NCBI GenBank assembly: GCA_003266105.1
Contig: MVAA01000022.1
Location: 1 to 9,787, forward strand
Length of the DNA: 9,787 nt
Origin: Methanosphaera sp. rholeuAM6
GTDB taxonomy: Archaea > Methanobacteriota > Methanobacteria > Methanobacteriales > Methanobacteriaceae
Reading direction: 5' to 3'
Below the pieces are notes generated by a model that was not told the DNA's origin, did no database searches, and was given only the letters and a program-made list of their open reading frames with translations. Of the stretch, positions 1 to 7,081 are shown in pieces; positions within the stretch are counted from its first letter, which is position 1, and every line of letters starts with the position of its first letter. The position numbers and the translations under genes were made by a program.

Positions 1-49
1 TCTAAGAAATAAGATATTAATTACTCAAAACAGCTTAAAGGAGTATTTA

Positions 50-340
50 ATGTTTGAAACAAATGATATTCAGCATAACGGACAAATAAACAACATGACC
101 AAATTACAATACAAGCAGAGAGTTGACCTAGTTATACTAAACAATTTCAATAAAACGCCAAACATGGATTCTCTTATTGACAAGGATACAATAATTACTA
201 AAAATCTGGGAGACAACATATTTTACATAGAAGACCTGCGGAATGATTTATATATCATTATCACAGAAAAAGAACGCCTGGTAATAGAGGGTAGAGGTGC
301 AAAAACTCAGTTGAAATATCATGAAACAAAAACTTCATAA
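50..340 (+). CDS. hypothetical protein, 96 aa, soluble
   Basis: I do not recognise this small protein. The ATG at 50 is supported by a good Shine-Dalgarno sequence, AAAGGAG at 37-43, six bases upstream. The protein has no signal peptide or membrane segment. Residues 1-40 are polar and Asn/Gln/Lys-rich. Residues 45-85 alternate hydrophobic and charged residues (NIFYIEDLRNDLYIIITEKERLVIEG), as in a small mixed alpha/beta fold. The frame ends with a basic, polar tail. The next gene begins 53 bases downstream on the same strand, so the two may be co-transcribed. The left part of any operon lies outside the window. That it is a real gene rests on the ribosome binding site and normal codon use; its function is unknown. 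Confidence 0.75.
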   Translation: MFETNDIQHNGQINNMTKLQYKQRVDLVILNNFNKTPNMDSLIDKDTIITKNLGDNIFYIEDLRNDLYIIITEKERLVIEGRGAKTQLKYHETKTS

Positions 341-393
341 TAAAATCCAATTATTTAATAGAGATTAATAATAAAAATATTATTAGATTTATT

Positions 394-816
394 ATGTTAA
401 AAGAAATGAACTACATTACCAGTGTGGTAACGGGAATATTTATTGCAAGTGCAGTACTCTTTGTCAGTAGATTGATAGGTATGCCCATTACGGGAATAGT
501 GTTGGCAATAGTATTGTCCTCATTTGTTACATCATTCCTATATAATCCAAGGGCAAAAGCCAAAAATAACCATACAACATTAAGGGGAGTATCAGCCAGT
601 GTTATATTTTCAATAATATTCAGCATAATGTTGGCGATATACTATATTCCAAGTTTAAGTGGCTATATCGGAACGTCCGATATGTCTGTTGCAGTGGCAA
701 TAATCATTATTCTCTTAATCACATTATTCGGTGGATTGTTGCTTGGAACAATAGCAGGAAGTATAGGCTCTACGTTCAGAGACTTATTTTCCGTTTATTC
801 GTCCGAAAAAGAATAA
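394..816 (+). CDS. small four-helix integral membrane protein, possibly DUF5518-like
   Basis: A 140-aa hydrophobic protein with four likely membrane segments at about residues 8-28, 31-50, 66-86 and 97-122, and a short charged tail ending SSEKE. The basic loop between helices 2 and 3 (NPRAKAKNNH, 51-60) suggests a cytoplasmic loop by the positive-inside rule. The last helix has a small-residue pattern, GGLLLGTIAGSIGS (113-126), resembling small methanogen membrane proteins grouped as DUF5518; that match is from memory and weak. No Shine-Dalgarno sequence precedes either the ATG at 394 or an in-frame ATG at 406. AT-rich TATA-like sequence at about 351-376 would put a transcript start close to the ATG, so translation may be leaderless. 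Co-transcription with the gene upstream is the alternative. Function is unknown. Confidence 0.75.
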   Translation: MLKEMNYITSVVTGIFIASAVLFVSRLIGMPITGIVLAIVLSSFVTSFLYNPRAKAKNNHTTLRGVSASVIFSIIFSIMLAIYYIPSLSGYIGTSDMSVAVAIIIILLITLFGGLLLGTIAGSIGSTFRDLFSVYSSEKE

Positions 817-824
817 AAACTCCC

Positions 825-842
825 TTTTCTTATTTTTTTTTT
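825..842 (+). terminator. oligo-T terminator after the small membrane protein
   Basis: Ten consecutive T residues at 833-842 begin 17 bases after the stop codon, preceded by TTTTCTTA. This is the normal archaeal U-tract type of termination signal. Only a weak, imperfect AATAAAA/TCTTATT pairing precedes it. Confidence 0.6.
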
Positions 843-945
843 GATTATGCTTAATCATTTAACTGTTTTTTCTTCGATAAAATATTAAAAATTAAATAGC
901 AAAATTGACATAGATACATTTATAGATTATTTGCTAGGGATATGA

Positions 946-2442
946 ATGAACACTTATAAACTCAATAAGTTAAAGCCGAACGAACTTAAAACAATCGGTT
1001 ATTACACGGGATATGTTTGCATTATCTTATCCTTACTGATGATTGTTCCAACACTATGTGGAATGATATATCATGATCCTGAAAGATTCGTGAATTCATT
1101 TGTCATATCAGGACTAATCTCATTCATCTCAGGAATATCGTTAATATCATTATTTAAAAGTAAACAAAATTCAAACTTGTCATTAAAAGGATCATTATTA
1201 TTTGTATTGGGAATATGGGGTGTTCTTGCTGTATATTCCGGATTGCCATATTATATATCGGGAGAACTGGGAATCCTGGACTCATTTTTTGAGGCAATGT
1301 CTGGAATTACAACGACAGGTTTTTCATTAATTCCCTATGAAACATACCCTTATTCTATAACAATGTGGAAAGCATTAATACAGTGGTTTGGAGGATTAGG
1401 TATAATTGTTTTGTTATTGGCGCTTATACCTTCATCAGTCAGCTTGAAAAGATTGTTTTTTGCAGAGGGTAGAACTGAACAGATGACACCGAATGTTAAA
1501 CATACTACAATGATATTTCTAAAGTTGTATCTGATAATCACCACCATTGGAATTGCATTATATTTAATAGTGGGATTAAATCTGTTTGAATCGGTGTGCT
1601 TCACATTCACGGCCTTTGCTACGGGAGGATATTCCATATATACAACAGATACGCATATATTTGATTCTCTGCCACTGCAGATAGTTACAATGTTTCTGAT
1701 GGTACTTGGCAGTACAAATTTTGTGATACATTACAGGATTCTTAAAGGGAATACAAAGAACCTTCTGAAGGATGTGGAATTAAGGGCTATGATAGTTATT
1801 GTTTCAATAGCAACTTTATTGCTCATCTTTTCATTATATACTCAGGGATGTTATAATCAGGATATGCTGGTCATTTTCCGTCATTCTATTTTCCAGGTAA
1901 TATCGTTAATGTCATCAACAGGTTTTGTATCACAGGATGTAATTCATTGGCCACAGTTCAGTTTCTTTCTGTTGATATTGTTGACATTTGTCGGTGGAAG
2001 CATATGTTCGACAAGCGGGGGAATTAAGCTGTATAATATTGTGGTACTGTTTAAGGCAATACTATGGGAAGTGGAGGAAATGATGCTTCCTAATAATGTA
2101 ATTATTCATAGAAGAATAAATCATGACAATAAACAGAGGGAATTATCTAATAAGACTATTAAAACAATCTTAATATTTATCTTATCTTATATTCTGATTT
2201 ATTTGGCCAGTACCTTTGTCATACTGTTTTACTGTAATGATTTAACAGTTGCAAGTACTGTTGCTGCGTTATCGATAGGAAATACTGGAATTGCTGTGGA
2301 TTATATATCTCTTAACATGCCTTTAGTGGTTAAATTAGTGTTAATTATAGATTTCTGGGTTGGCAGAATTAGTGTATGGCCGTTATTCATTGGAGTGCTT
2401 TATTTAATTAATCGTGCAGAAAGTAAAATAAAGAATATCTAA
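946..2442 (+). CDS. trkH: TrkH-type potassium transporter membrane subunit (copy 1)
   Basis: Membrane pore subunit of a Trk potassium uptake system, 498 aa, the usual TrkH length and longer than KtrB because of an extra N-terminal helix hairpin (about residues 20-70). The four pore loops with their filter glycines are visible: TTGF (123-126), ATGG (225-228), STGF (324-327) and NTGI (446-449). Other family marks are QWFGGLGII (146-154), the intramembrane loop GGSICSTSGGIK (350-361) and GR at 473-474 in the last pore helix. The usual GST of that loop is CST here. The start is the ATG at 946, five bases after AGGGA (936-940); the ATG at 942 runs straight into a stop. No TrkA (cytosolic nucleotide-binding partner) lies in the window, so it must come from elsewhere. 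It faces a paralogue tail to tail. Family assignment is firm; ion selectivity and regulation are inferred. Confidence 0.95.
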   Translation: MNTYKLNKLKPNELKTIGYYTGYVCIILSLLMIVPTLCGMIYHDPERFVNSFVISGLISFISGISLISLFKSKQNSNLSLKGSLLFVLGIWGVLAVYSGLPYYISGELGILDSFFEAMSGITTTGFSLIPYETYPYSITMWKALIQWFGGLGIIVLLLALIPSSVSLKRLFFAEGRTEQMTPNVKHTTMIFLKLYLIITTIGIALYLIVGLNLFESVCFTFTAFATGGYSIYTTDTHIFDSLPLQIVTMFLMVLGSTNFVIHYRILKGNTKNLLKDVELRAMIVIVSIATLLLIFSLYTQGCYNQDMLVIFRHSIFQVISLMSSTGFVSQDVIHWPQFSFFLLILLTFVGGSICSTSGGIKLYNIVVLFKAILWEVEEMMLPNNVIIHRRINHDNKQRELSNKTIKTILIFILSYILIYLASTFVILFYCNDLTVASTVAALSIGNTGIAVDYISLNMPLVVKLVLIIDFWVGRISVWPLFIGVLYLINRAESKIKNI

Positions 2443-2475
2443 TTCCATAATCTTTTTTTTTGTTTCAAGTTTTTT
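2430..2475 (+). terminator. stop-spanning stem-loop plus T9 tract after trkH copy 1
   Basis: AAAGAATAT (2430-2438) can pair with ATAATCTTT (2447-2455) over nine positions with one mismatch. The TAA stop (2440-2442) lies in the eight-base loop. A run of nine T (2453-2461) overlaps the 3' arm and six more T follow at 2470-2475. The T tracts alone would do for archaeal termination; the stem is the odd part. Confidence 0.6.
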
Positions 2476-2592
2476 AATATCATTTATTATTCATTCAATA
2501 ATTACGCTTGTAAATTTTCGTGTAAAAAGTTTTAAAAGTAGTTGGGTGGTGATAAGTTTATTTTCCGTATTTGTATGTTTTTTCAATTTTCA

Positions 2593-4080
2593 TTACAGTT
2601 TATCGTTTATATTATTAATTAAATATACCAACGGTAACAATGCAGGCCAAATACCTATTCTTCCAGCTAAGAAATCAAATATCAATACAATTTTCACTGC
2701 AAACGGTATTGAAGGATTAATGTAACTTGGGCCAAGACCCGTGTTTCCAATAGATCCTGCGACGATGGAATAAGCTATCTGGAAATCATTACAGAACATC
2801 AGTACAATCATGGTACTTACCACAAACAACAGGAGGTATACTATGAAGGATGTTAAAACCTGCTTTATTGCGTCGTCATTTAGGATAATTAACTTGTTGT
2901 CATGGTATACTTTTCTTTTAATGATTAGGTGTTTTGGTAAAAAAATTGACTGGATTTCCCACCATACGATTTTAATCATTATTGCTATATTGTAGATTTT
3001 GATTCCACTTGCTGTAGAACAAACGGATCCTCCTATAAACATTAAAAGTATCAGAACGTGATAACTTAGTGCCGGCCAGTTGTTTATGTCGGTAGTCTGA
3101 AATCCGGTTGAAGTAAGAATTGATATAACCTGGAATAGGGCATGTCTAAATGTTACCAGTATGTCCTGATTATAGAAATTATGTTGAAGTAAGCCAATCA
3201 TTACAATTATTGTTGCAAAGACTATGAAATATAGCATATATCTGATTTCAAGATTTTTATGTATATTTCTCCATTTTCCTTTCATTATATGATAGTGTAG
3301 GATGAAATTTGTAGCACCCATTATCATCACAATCATTGTCACAATTTGAATTAAAGGATTTGAAAAGTAATTCAAATTATTCGGGTCGGCTGAGAATCCA
3401 CCAGTACCTAATCCTGAAAATGAATAACATATGGCATAAAACACATCCAATCCAACCAGTACATAAAGTGATATGGCTATAATTGTTAGTATGGCATATA
3501 CTTTAATGAATATGACAGAAGTATGTCTAATGTTCGGCGTCATTTGTTCTGTTTTTCCTTCTGCGAAATATAATCTTTTTAAGTTAACAGATGACGGAAT
3601 AAGAACTAATAGTAAGAAGATAATACCCAATCCACCAAACCATTGAAGCAAACTTCTCCAAATTCTGATGGAATAAGCAACAGGAGCTGCCGAATACATT
3701 GTAAATCCTGTTGATGTAATTCCAGACATTCCTTCAAAGTATGCATCAATGAATGACAAATCACGTGAAAATAACATTGGCAATGCACAAAATAGTGCGG
3801 AAAGTATCCATACTGATAAAACAAAAATTAAAGAACCTTTCAATGATAGATTAGACAGGTTTTTTGAATTGAATGAAAAGTACAATATTATTCCGGTTGC
3901 TAATGATATTATTGTTGAGTATATAAATGAATTAAGATAATTTATGCTGTCATGGTAGATAATGGATACGACAATTGGTATTATCATAAATAATGCAATG
4001 CATATGATAACAAATCCAGTATAATGACCAATTGTCTTAATTTCATCCATTTTTATCTTTTGAATATCCATTGAGTTCAT
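2593..4080 (-). CDS. trkH: TrkH-type potassium transporter membrane subunit (copy 2)
   Basis: Second Trk potassium channel-like subunit, 495 aa, aligning with copy 1 without gaps for most of its length. In the block 146-187 I count 35 of 42 residues identical. The filter loops are STGF (123-126), GTGG (225-228), STGF (324-327) and NTGL (446-449), all keeping the key glycine. The intramembrane loop reads GGSVCSTASGIK (350-361), so the first glycine of the usual GG pair is serine here. GR is kept at 473-474. The ATG at 4080 is preceded by GTGAT (complement of 4085-4089), a partial Shine-Dalgarno match; an in-frame ATG at 4071 has none. A TATA box lies at 4133-4140. It is convergent with copy 1 across 150 bases. 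Two subunits may give different affinities or pair with different TrkA proteins, which is inference. Confidence 0.95.
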   Translation of the reverse strand: MNSMDIQKIKMDEIKTIGHYTGFVIICIALFMIIPIVVSIIYHDSINYLNSFIYSTIISLATGIILYFSFNSKNLSNLSLKGSLIFVLSVWILSALFCALPMLFSRDLSFIDAYFEGMSGITSTGFTMYSAAPVAYSIRIWRSLLQWFGGLGIIFLLLVLIPSSVNLKRLYFAEGKTEQMTPNIRHTSVIFIKVYAILTIIAISLYVLVGLDVFYAICYSFSGLGTGGFSADPNNLNYFSNPLIQIVTMIVMIMGATNFILHYHIMKGKWRNIHKNLEIRYMLYFIVFATIIVMIGLLQHNFYNQDILVTFRHALFQVISILTSTGFQTTDINNWPALSYHVLILLMFIGGSVCSTASGIKIYNIAIMIKIVWWEIQSIFLPKHLIIKRKVYHDNKLIILNDDAIKQVLTSFIVYLLLFVVSTMIVLMFCNDFQIAYSIVAGSIGNTGLGPSYINPSIPFAVKIVLIFDFLAGRIGIWPALLPLVYLINNINDKL

Positions 4081-4132
4081 TTATATCACACGTTGGTAAT
4101 GTTATCTGCTTGTAAATAATTATTGATTATCG

Positions 4133-4140
4133 TTTTATAG
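4133..4140 (-). promoter_or_regulatory. TATA box for trkH copy 2
   Basis: On the minus strand this reads CTATAAAA. A transcript start about 25 bases further on would give a leader of roughly 30 bases that includes the partial ribosome binding site. It is the best TATA-like match upstream of this gene. Confidence 0.4.
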
Positions 4141-4403
4141 ACGGTAAAAATAAGATATTATGATGTTATATCTTTAAAAATCAGCTTCCATTTATTTTTA
4201 AGTAAGTACAATACTTTTTATCTACTATTTATATTATTATTTGGAAATATATAAAATATTCGGTGATATACTCCATTTTAATTATTAATCAATAATATAA
4301 CTGTATATCCTATTATTAGACTTTTTGAATTATTTAAGAATGAATACATATAATAATTAGACTGGAAGTAATTTAAGATTGTTTTTGTTAATCAATAAAT
4401 AAA
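4141..4403. other. AT-rich gene-free spacer
   Basis: Between trkH copy 2 and the ATPase operon terminator I see no gene, RNA gene or long repeat. The only repeats are short AT-rich ones, such as TTAATCAATAA at 4285-4295 and 4389-4399 and ATTAGACT at 4315-4322 and 4356-4363. These are expected by chance at this base composition. Confidence 0.5.
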
Positions 4404-4455
4404 TTAAAAAAATATTTTTAAAAAAAGAATTTGTAGAAGAGTTTTATACTTCTAC
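4404..4455 (-). terminator. intrinsic-type terminator overlapping the end of the ATPase gene
   Basis: On the minus strand GTAGAAG pairs perfectly with CTTCTAC (plus positions 4449-4455 and 4433-4439) across a nine-base loop containing the TAA stop. Two T7 tracts follow (A runs at 4420-4426 and 4406-4412 on the plus strand). The 5' arm encodes the last residues, Val-Glu-Val. The layout is that of a bacterial intrinsic terminator, but the stem is short and AT-rich. Confidence 0.7.
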
Positions 4456-6564
4456 ATCAATAACATCGTCAATGTTTATTTCAGGATAGTTTTTACTGGT
4501 TGCACTATCAAGACCAATCAACATGGTACTTCCATTGTGTAAGATGGATGTAAGTGATGGTGTAATTACTCCAGTTAATCCTAATCCCATGAATAATGTA
4601 TTGAATACCAGGATGTATTTGTAGTTTCTCTGTATTAAATCTAGCATTTGTTGACTGATTACTCTCATTGTTACAAGGTCATCTAGACATGGTCTTAGTA
4701 AGGTGATATCTGCAACTTCTCTTGCAAGGTCTGATGAATCTTTCATTGCAACACTTACATCAGCTGCACTTAGTGCTGGTGAATCGTTGATTCCATCTCC
4801 AACCATTATAACTTTTCTGCCTTGAGCTTTAATTTCTTCAACTACTGAAGATTTGTCTTCAGGTAATACTTGTGATTTGTAATGGTCAATTCCAAGTAAT
4901 TCTGCTGTTGTATGAGCAGCATTTTCAGAATCTCCCGTGAGCATTATAACCTCTTTAATTCCTAAGTATCTGAGTTTGTTCAAGACATCTTTTGCTTCTT
5001 TTCTTGGAGGATCGTCAATACAGATTATTCCTTCAAGTTTTCCATCTATTGCAAAGTAAATGATTGAATATTTGTCGGCATTTTCCTCTACAATTTCCTG
5101 TTTTTCTTTGGTAATTTCTACTGATTCATCTTCTAGTACAAAGTGTCTACTACCTAGAACAGTTCTTTTACCGAAGAGTGTTGTTGCAATACCATGTGCA
5201 ACAATATATTCCACTTCTGAATGTAGCTCTTCACCGTGCTGCAGTCCTAACTCTTCAGCTTTTGATACGATTGCTGTTGCTACACTGTGTGGGAAGTGTT
5301 CTTCAAGACATGCTGCCTGACGTAACAATTCATCATCAGACAGTTTACCTAATGATATGTATTTTGCCACGTGTGGTTTTGATTCTGTTAATGTTCCTGT
5401 TTTATCGAAGATAATTGTATCTGCCGTTGCAAATGCTTCGAGGTATCTTCCACCTTTTACCACTATTTCCCTTTCTGATGCTTCACGCATTGCTGAGATA
5501 ATGGATATTGGTGTTGCCAGTTTAATTGCACAGGAGTAGTCTACTGTTAGGGCTGCTATTGCTTTGATTGTACTGCCTGTCAGTAGGTATGTCAGTAATG
5601 TTACTGCAAAGTTCCATGGTACAATAGAGTCTGCAAGATCTTCTGCTTTACTTTGTATACCTGCCTTTGCTTTTTCACTGCTTTCGATTAAATCTATAAT
5701 TTGATTGATTCTTGTTTTTTCGTTGAGTTCGTCAACATTCACTACAATAGTTCCATCTTCAACTATTGTTCCTGCAAATACTTTGTGTCCTACTGTTTTA
5801 TGTACTGCTAATGATTCTCCAGTCATTGTAGCTTCATTTATTTCAGCGTCGCCTTCAAGTATTGTTCCATCTGCCGGTATTATTGTACCGGTTCTTACCA
5901 CTAACTGATTTCCTTCTCTTAAATCGTTGAATGGTATTTGAACTTCTTCTCCTTCTTCGGTTTTTATCCATACTTTGTTAATGTTTAACATTAAACTTTT
6001 TTCAAGTGAATGTTTTGTTTTTTCTATTGTGTAATCTTCCAGGATTTCTGATAATCCTAACAGGAATACGATAGATCCAGCCGGACCCAACATTCCCTGT
6101 GTGAATGTTATGAAGATACTTGTAGCATCCAACAGGTCAACATCTAATCTTAAGTTCTTTAGACTGTCAAATCCTTTAACAAGGTATGGGAGTGATTCGT
6201 ATGCTATTTTCACTGCATGTAATGGCAGAGGTAATAATAGTTTACTTCCGAATCTTATAGCAACTTTTTTAATAATCTTGTTAATGTATCTGCTATCTGT
6301 GTCACGAGAAAGTTCTTCTTGTGTCGGTTCTGCCTCAAATAAGTCTGATTTTTTGATATTTGATATTATTTTAAGTATTTCTGTTTTTTTGCCGTTGTAT
6401 TCTATAAAAATACTTCCATTGACTGATGAAACTTTAACAGTTTTGATTTCTTTTTTTTCTGATAAAAATTTGGATAGGCCATATCCTTCTTCTTTAGAGA
6501 ATGCATTTTTTCCTGCACGAACACGAAGGATATTTCCTCTATCATAAACTATTTTAAATTTCAT
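4444..6564 (-). CDS. heavy-metal-type (P1B-like) P-type ATPase
   Basis: A metal-exporting P-type ATPase, 706 aa from the ATG at 6564. A GTG at 6579 would add five residues, but it has no ribosome binding site, while MKFKIVYDRGNILRVRAG is a typical beginning for the ferredoxin-like N-terminal metal-domain fold. That domain (about 1-70) lacks the CxxC metal motif. Visible marks: TGES (248-251), phosphorylation site DKTGT starting at Asp387, HFPH (423-426) in place of the SEHP motif, TGDS (543-546) and GDGIND (589-594). Near the end, LHNGST with MLIGLDS matches the P1B C-terminal helix. The transmembrane metal motif is YSCAIKLATP, with Ser-Cys (344-345) where CPC or SPC is usual, so the helix-kinking proline is missing. 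It lies 45 bases after a small acidic-tailed protein gene on the same strand, resembling the PacL1-CtpC arrangement of mycobacteria. The metal (Zn, Mn or other) cannot be told. Confidence 0.9.
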   Translation of the reverse strand: MKFKIVYDRGNILRVRAGKNAFSKEEGYGLSKFLSEKKEIKTVKVSSVNGSIFIEYNGKKTEILKIISNIKKSDLFEAEPTQEELSRDTDSRYINKIIKKVAIRFGSKLLLPLPLHAVKIAYESLPYLVKGFDSLKNLRLDVDLLDATSIFITFTQGMLGPAGSIVFLLGLSEILEDYTIEKTKHSLEKSLMLNINKVWIKTEEGEEVQIPFNDLREGNQLVVRTGTIIPADGTILEGDAEINEATMTGESLAVHKTVGHKVFAGTIVEDGTIVVNVDELNEKTRINQIIDLIESSEKAKAGIQSKAEDLADSIVPWNFAVTLLTYLLTGSTIKAIAALTVDYSCAIKLATPISIISAMREASEREIVVKGGRYLEAFATADTIIFDKTGTLTESKPHVAKYISLGKLSDDELLRQAACLEEHFPHSVATAIVSKAEELGLQHGEELHSEVEYIVAHGIATTLFGKRTVLGSRHFVLEDESVEITKEKQEIVEENADKYSIIYFAIDGKLEGIICIDDPPRKEAKDVLNKLRYLGIKEVIMLTGDSENAAHTTAELLGIDHYKSQVLPEDKSSVVEEIKAQGRKVIMVGDGINDSPALSAADVSVAMKDSSDLAREVADITLLRPCLDDLVTMRVISQQMLDLIQRNYKYILVFNTLFMGLGLTGVITPSLTSILHNGSTMLIGLDSATSKNYPEINIDDVIDVEV

Positions 6565-6580
6565 GTTCTCATTTCCCACT

Positions 6581-6600
6581 ATTTTTTTGTAGAAAAAAAT
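6581..6600. repeat. A7/T7 palindrome upstream of the ATPase start
   Basis: Perfect eight-base arms, ATTTTTTT (6581-6588) and AAAAAAAT (6593-6600), separated by GTAG. In the minus-strand transcript the U7 of this element is also the U-tract of the terminator-like hairpin at 6593-6614, so the two structures compete. It contains only A/T in the arms and would be weak. Confidence 0.4.
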
Positions 6601-6614
6601 TAAATGAGTTTAAT
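6593..6614 (-). terminator. intercistronic terminator-like hairpin between the small protein and the ATPase
   Basis: On the minus strand ATTAAA-CTCA-TTTAAT (plus 6599-6614) is a perfect six-base stem with a four-base loop, followed at once by a T run. The stop codon of the small gene (6610-6612) lies in the 5' arm. It could reduce read-through so that the small protein is made in excess over the ATPase. The stem is only A/T pairs, so its strength is doubtful. Confidence 0.45.
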
Positions 6615-6951
6615 CGTCATCAATGTCAATGTCTATGTCTTCTATTTCCAAATCTTCAATGTCATCCAGGTCTTCCGGACCGAATATTTCGATTTGTTGT
6701 CTTTCTTGTGCTTCTGCGTGAATGTCTTCTGCATCTTCTTTGATGTTTTCAATGCTTTCTTCTATTGAATCTTTGAGTTCTAATGCTCCTGCTGTTATGT
6801 TTACTGCTGCTTCATGGGCAAATTCAGTTTCTGAGAATTTTTTTATTGCATATGCTGCAACTAGTCCTGCTGCAAAATATACTACTTTGTCACTTGATAA
6901 ATAACTTAATGCTTGTTGTGTGTATCCGTTTCCATCATTATTAAATACCAT
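6610..6951 (-). CDS. small single-helix protein with acidic tail, partner of the P-type ATPase (DUF6110/PacL-like)
   Basis: A 113-aa protein. The ATG at 6951 is chosen because AAAGGTGATC (complement of 6955-6964) is a near-perfect archaeal ribosome binding site three bases upstream; a GTG three codons earlier lies inside that site. Architecture: a short polar N-terminus, one membrane segment (about 22-38, KVVYFAAGLVAAYAIKK), an amphipathic Ala/Glu-rich helix (41-86, with AHEAAV, IKEDAEDIHAEAQE) and a strongly acidic tail (91-113) with 14 Asp/Glu of 23 residues. The helix resembles the DUF6110 family, small proteins encoded beside such ATPases (from memory). The same order of membrane helix, Ala/Glu helix and metal-binding tail is described for mycobacterial PacL1, partner of the efflux ATPase CtpC. 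A role as membrane scaffold or metal-loading partner of the downstream ATPase is inference. Confidence 0.85.
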   Translation of the reverse strand: MVFNNDGNGYTQQALSYLSSDKVVYFAAGLVAAYAIKKFSETEFAHEAAVNITAGALELKDSIEESIENIKEDAEDIHAEAQERQQIEIFGPEDLDDIEDLEIEDIDIDIDDD

Positions 6952-6954
6952 ATT

Positions 6955-6964
6955 GATCACCTTT
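6955..6964 (-). promoter_or_regulatory. ribosome binding site deciding the start of the small acidic-tailed protein
   Basis: On the minus strand AAAGGTGATC matches the complement of the archaeal 16S rRNA 3' end over GGTGATC. It lies three bases before the ATG at 6951 and contains the upstream GTG, which is therefore not the start. Confidence 0.8.
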
Positions 6965-6979
6965 TAAATATACTTATTA

Positions 6980-6991
6980 CTAAAATTTTAG
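6980..6991. repeat. 12-base palindrome upstream of the metal-efflux operon
   Basis: CTAAAATTTTAG is a perfect palindrome between the candidate TATA box at 7029-7042 and the ribosome binding site. It could be a repressor site. Because ten of twelve bases are A/T, chance is a serious alternative. Confidence 0.35.
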
Positions 6992-7028
6992 AAGAATTAT
7001 TTATTCTTGGACATTTAAGTTCTAAAAA

Positions 7029-7042
7029 TATTATATTTAAAT
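7029..7042 (-). promoter_or_regulatory. TATA box candidate for the metal-efflux operon
   Basis: On the minus strand this reads ATTTAAATATAATA, preceded by an A-rich stretch. A start about 25 bases on would give a leader of about 60 bases carrying the 6980-6991 palindrome and the ribosome binding site. Other TATA-like sequences lie further upstream near 7331-7345, so this is one of at least two options. Confidence 0.4.
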
Positions 7043-7067
7043 TACTTTTTTCCTGTTTTAAAGTAAT
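7041..7067. repeat. inverted repeat with 8-base arms
   Basis: ATTACTTT (7041-7048) and AAAGTAAT (7060-7067) are perfect complements around an 11-base loop. It sits just upstream of, and touches, the candidate TATA box of the minus-strand operon, so it could be a regulator site or, in a longer minus-strand leader, a hairpin. Confidence 0.4.
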
Positions 7068-7081
7068 AAACCATTTGATTC

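Noticed and set aside
2545..2553. GGTGGTGAT, an excellent Shine-Dalgarno match on the plus strand between the two trkH genes
   Set aside because: No start codon lies at a usable distance. The GTG inside it opens only a short frame antisense to trkH copy 2, and the next ATG (2575) gives 15 codons.
3749..3940. Plus-strand 63-codon open frame with protein-like composition
   Set aside because: It lies fully antisense inside trkH copy 2, whose residues there are conserved with copy 1, and it has no ribosome binding site.
4285..4399. Direct repeats TTAATCAATAA and ATTAGACT in the spacer upstream of trkH copy 2
   Set aside because: They are short, A/T-rich and irregularly spaced, so chance explains them; they do not form a CRISPR-like or iteron-like array.
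6101..6547. Plus-strand 148-codon open frame opposite the ATPase
   Set aside because: It is a shadow of the N-terminal part of the ATPase gene, with no start signal of its own and no recognisable protein features.
6565..6579. GTG start at 6579 for the ATPase, adding five residues
   Set aside because: No ribosome binding site precedes it, and the protein's recognisable fold begins at the ATG at 6564.
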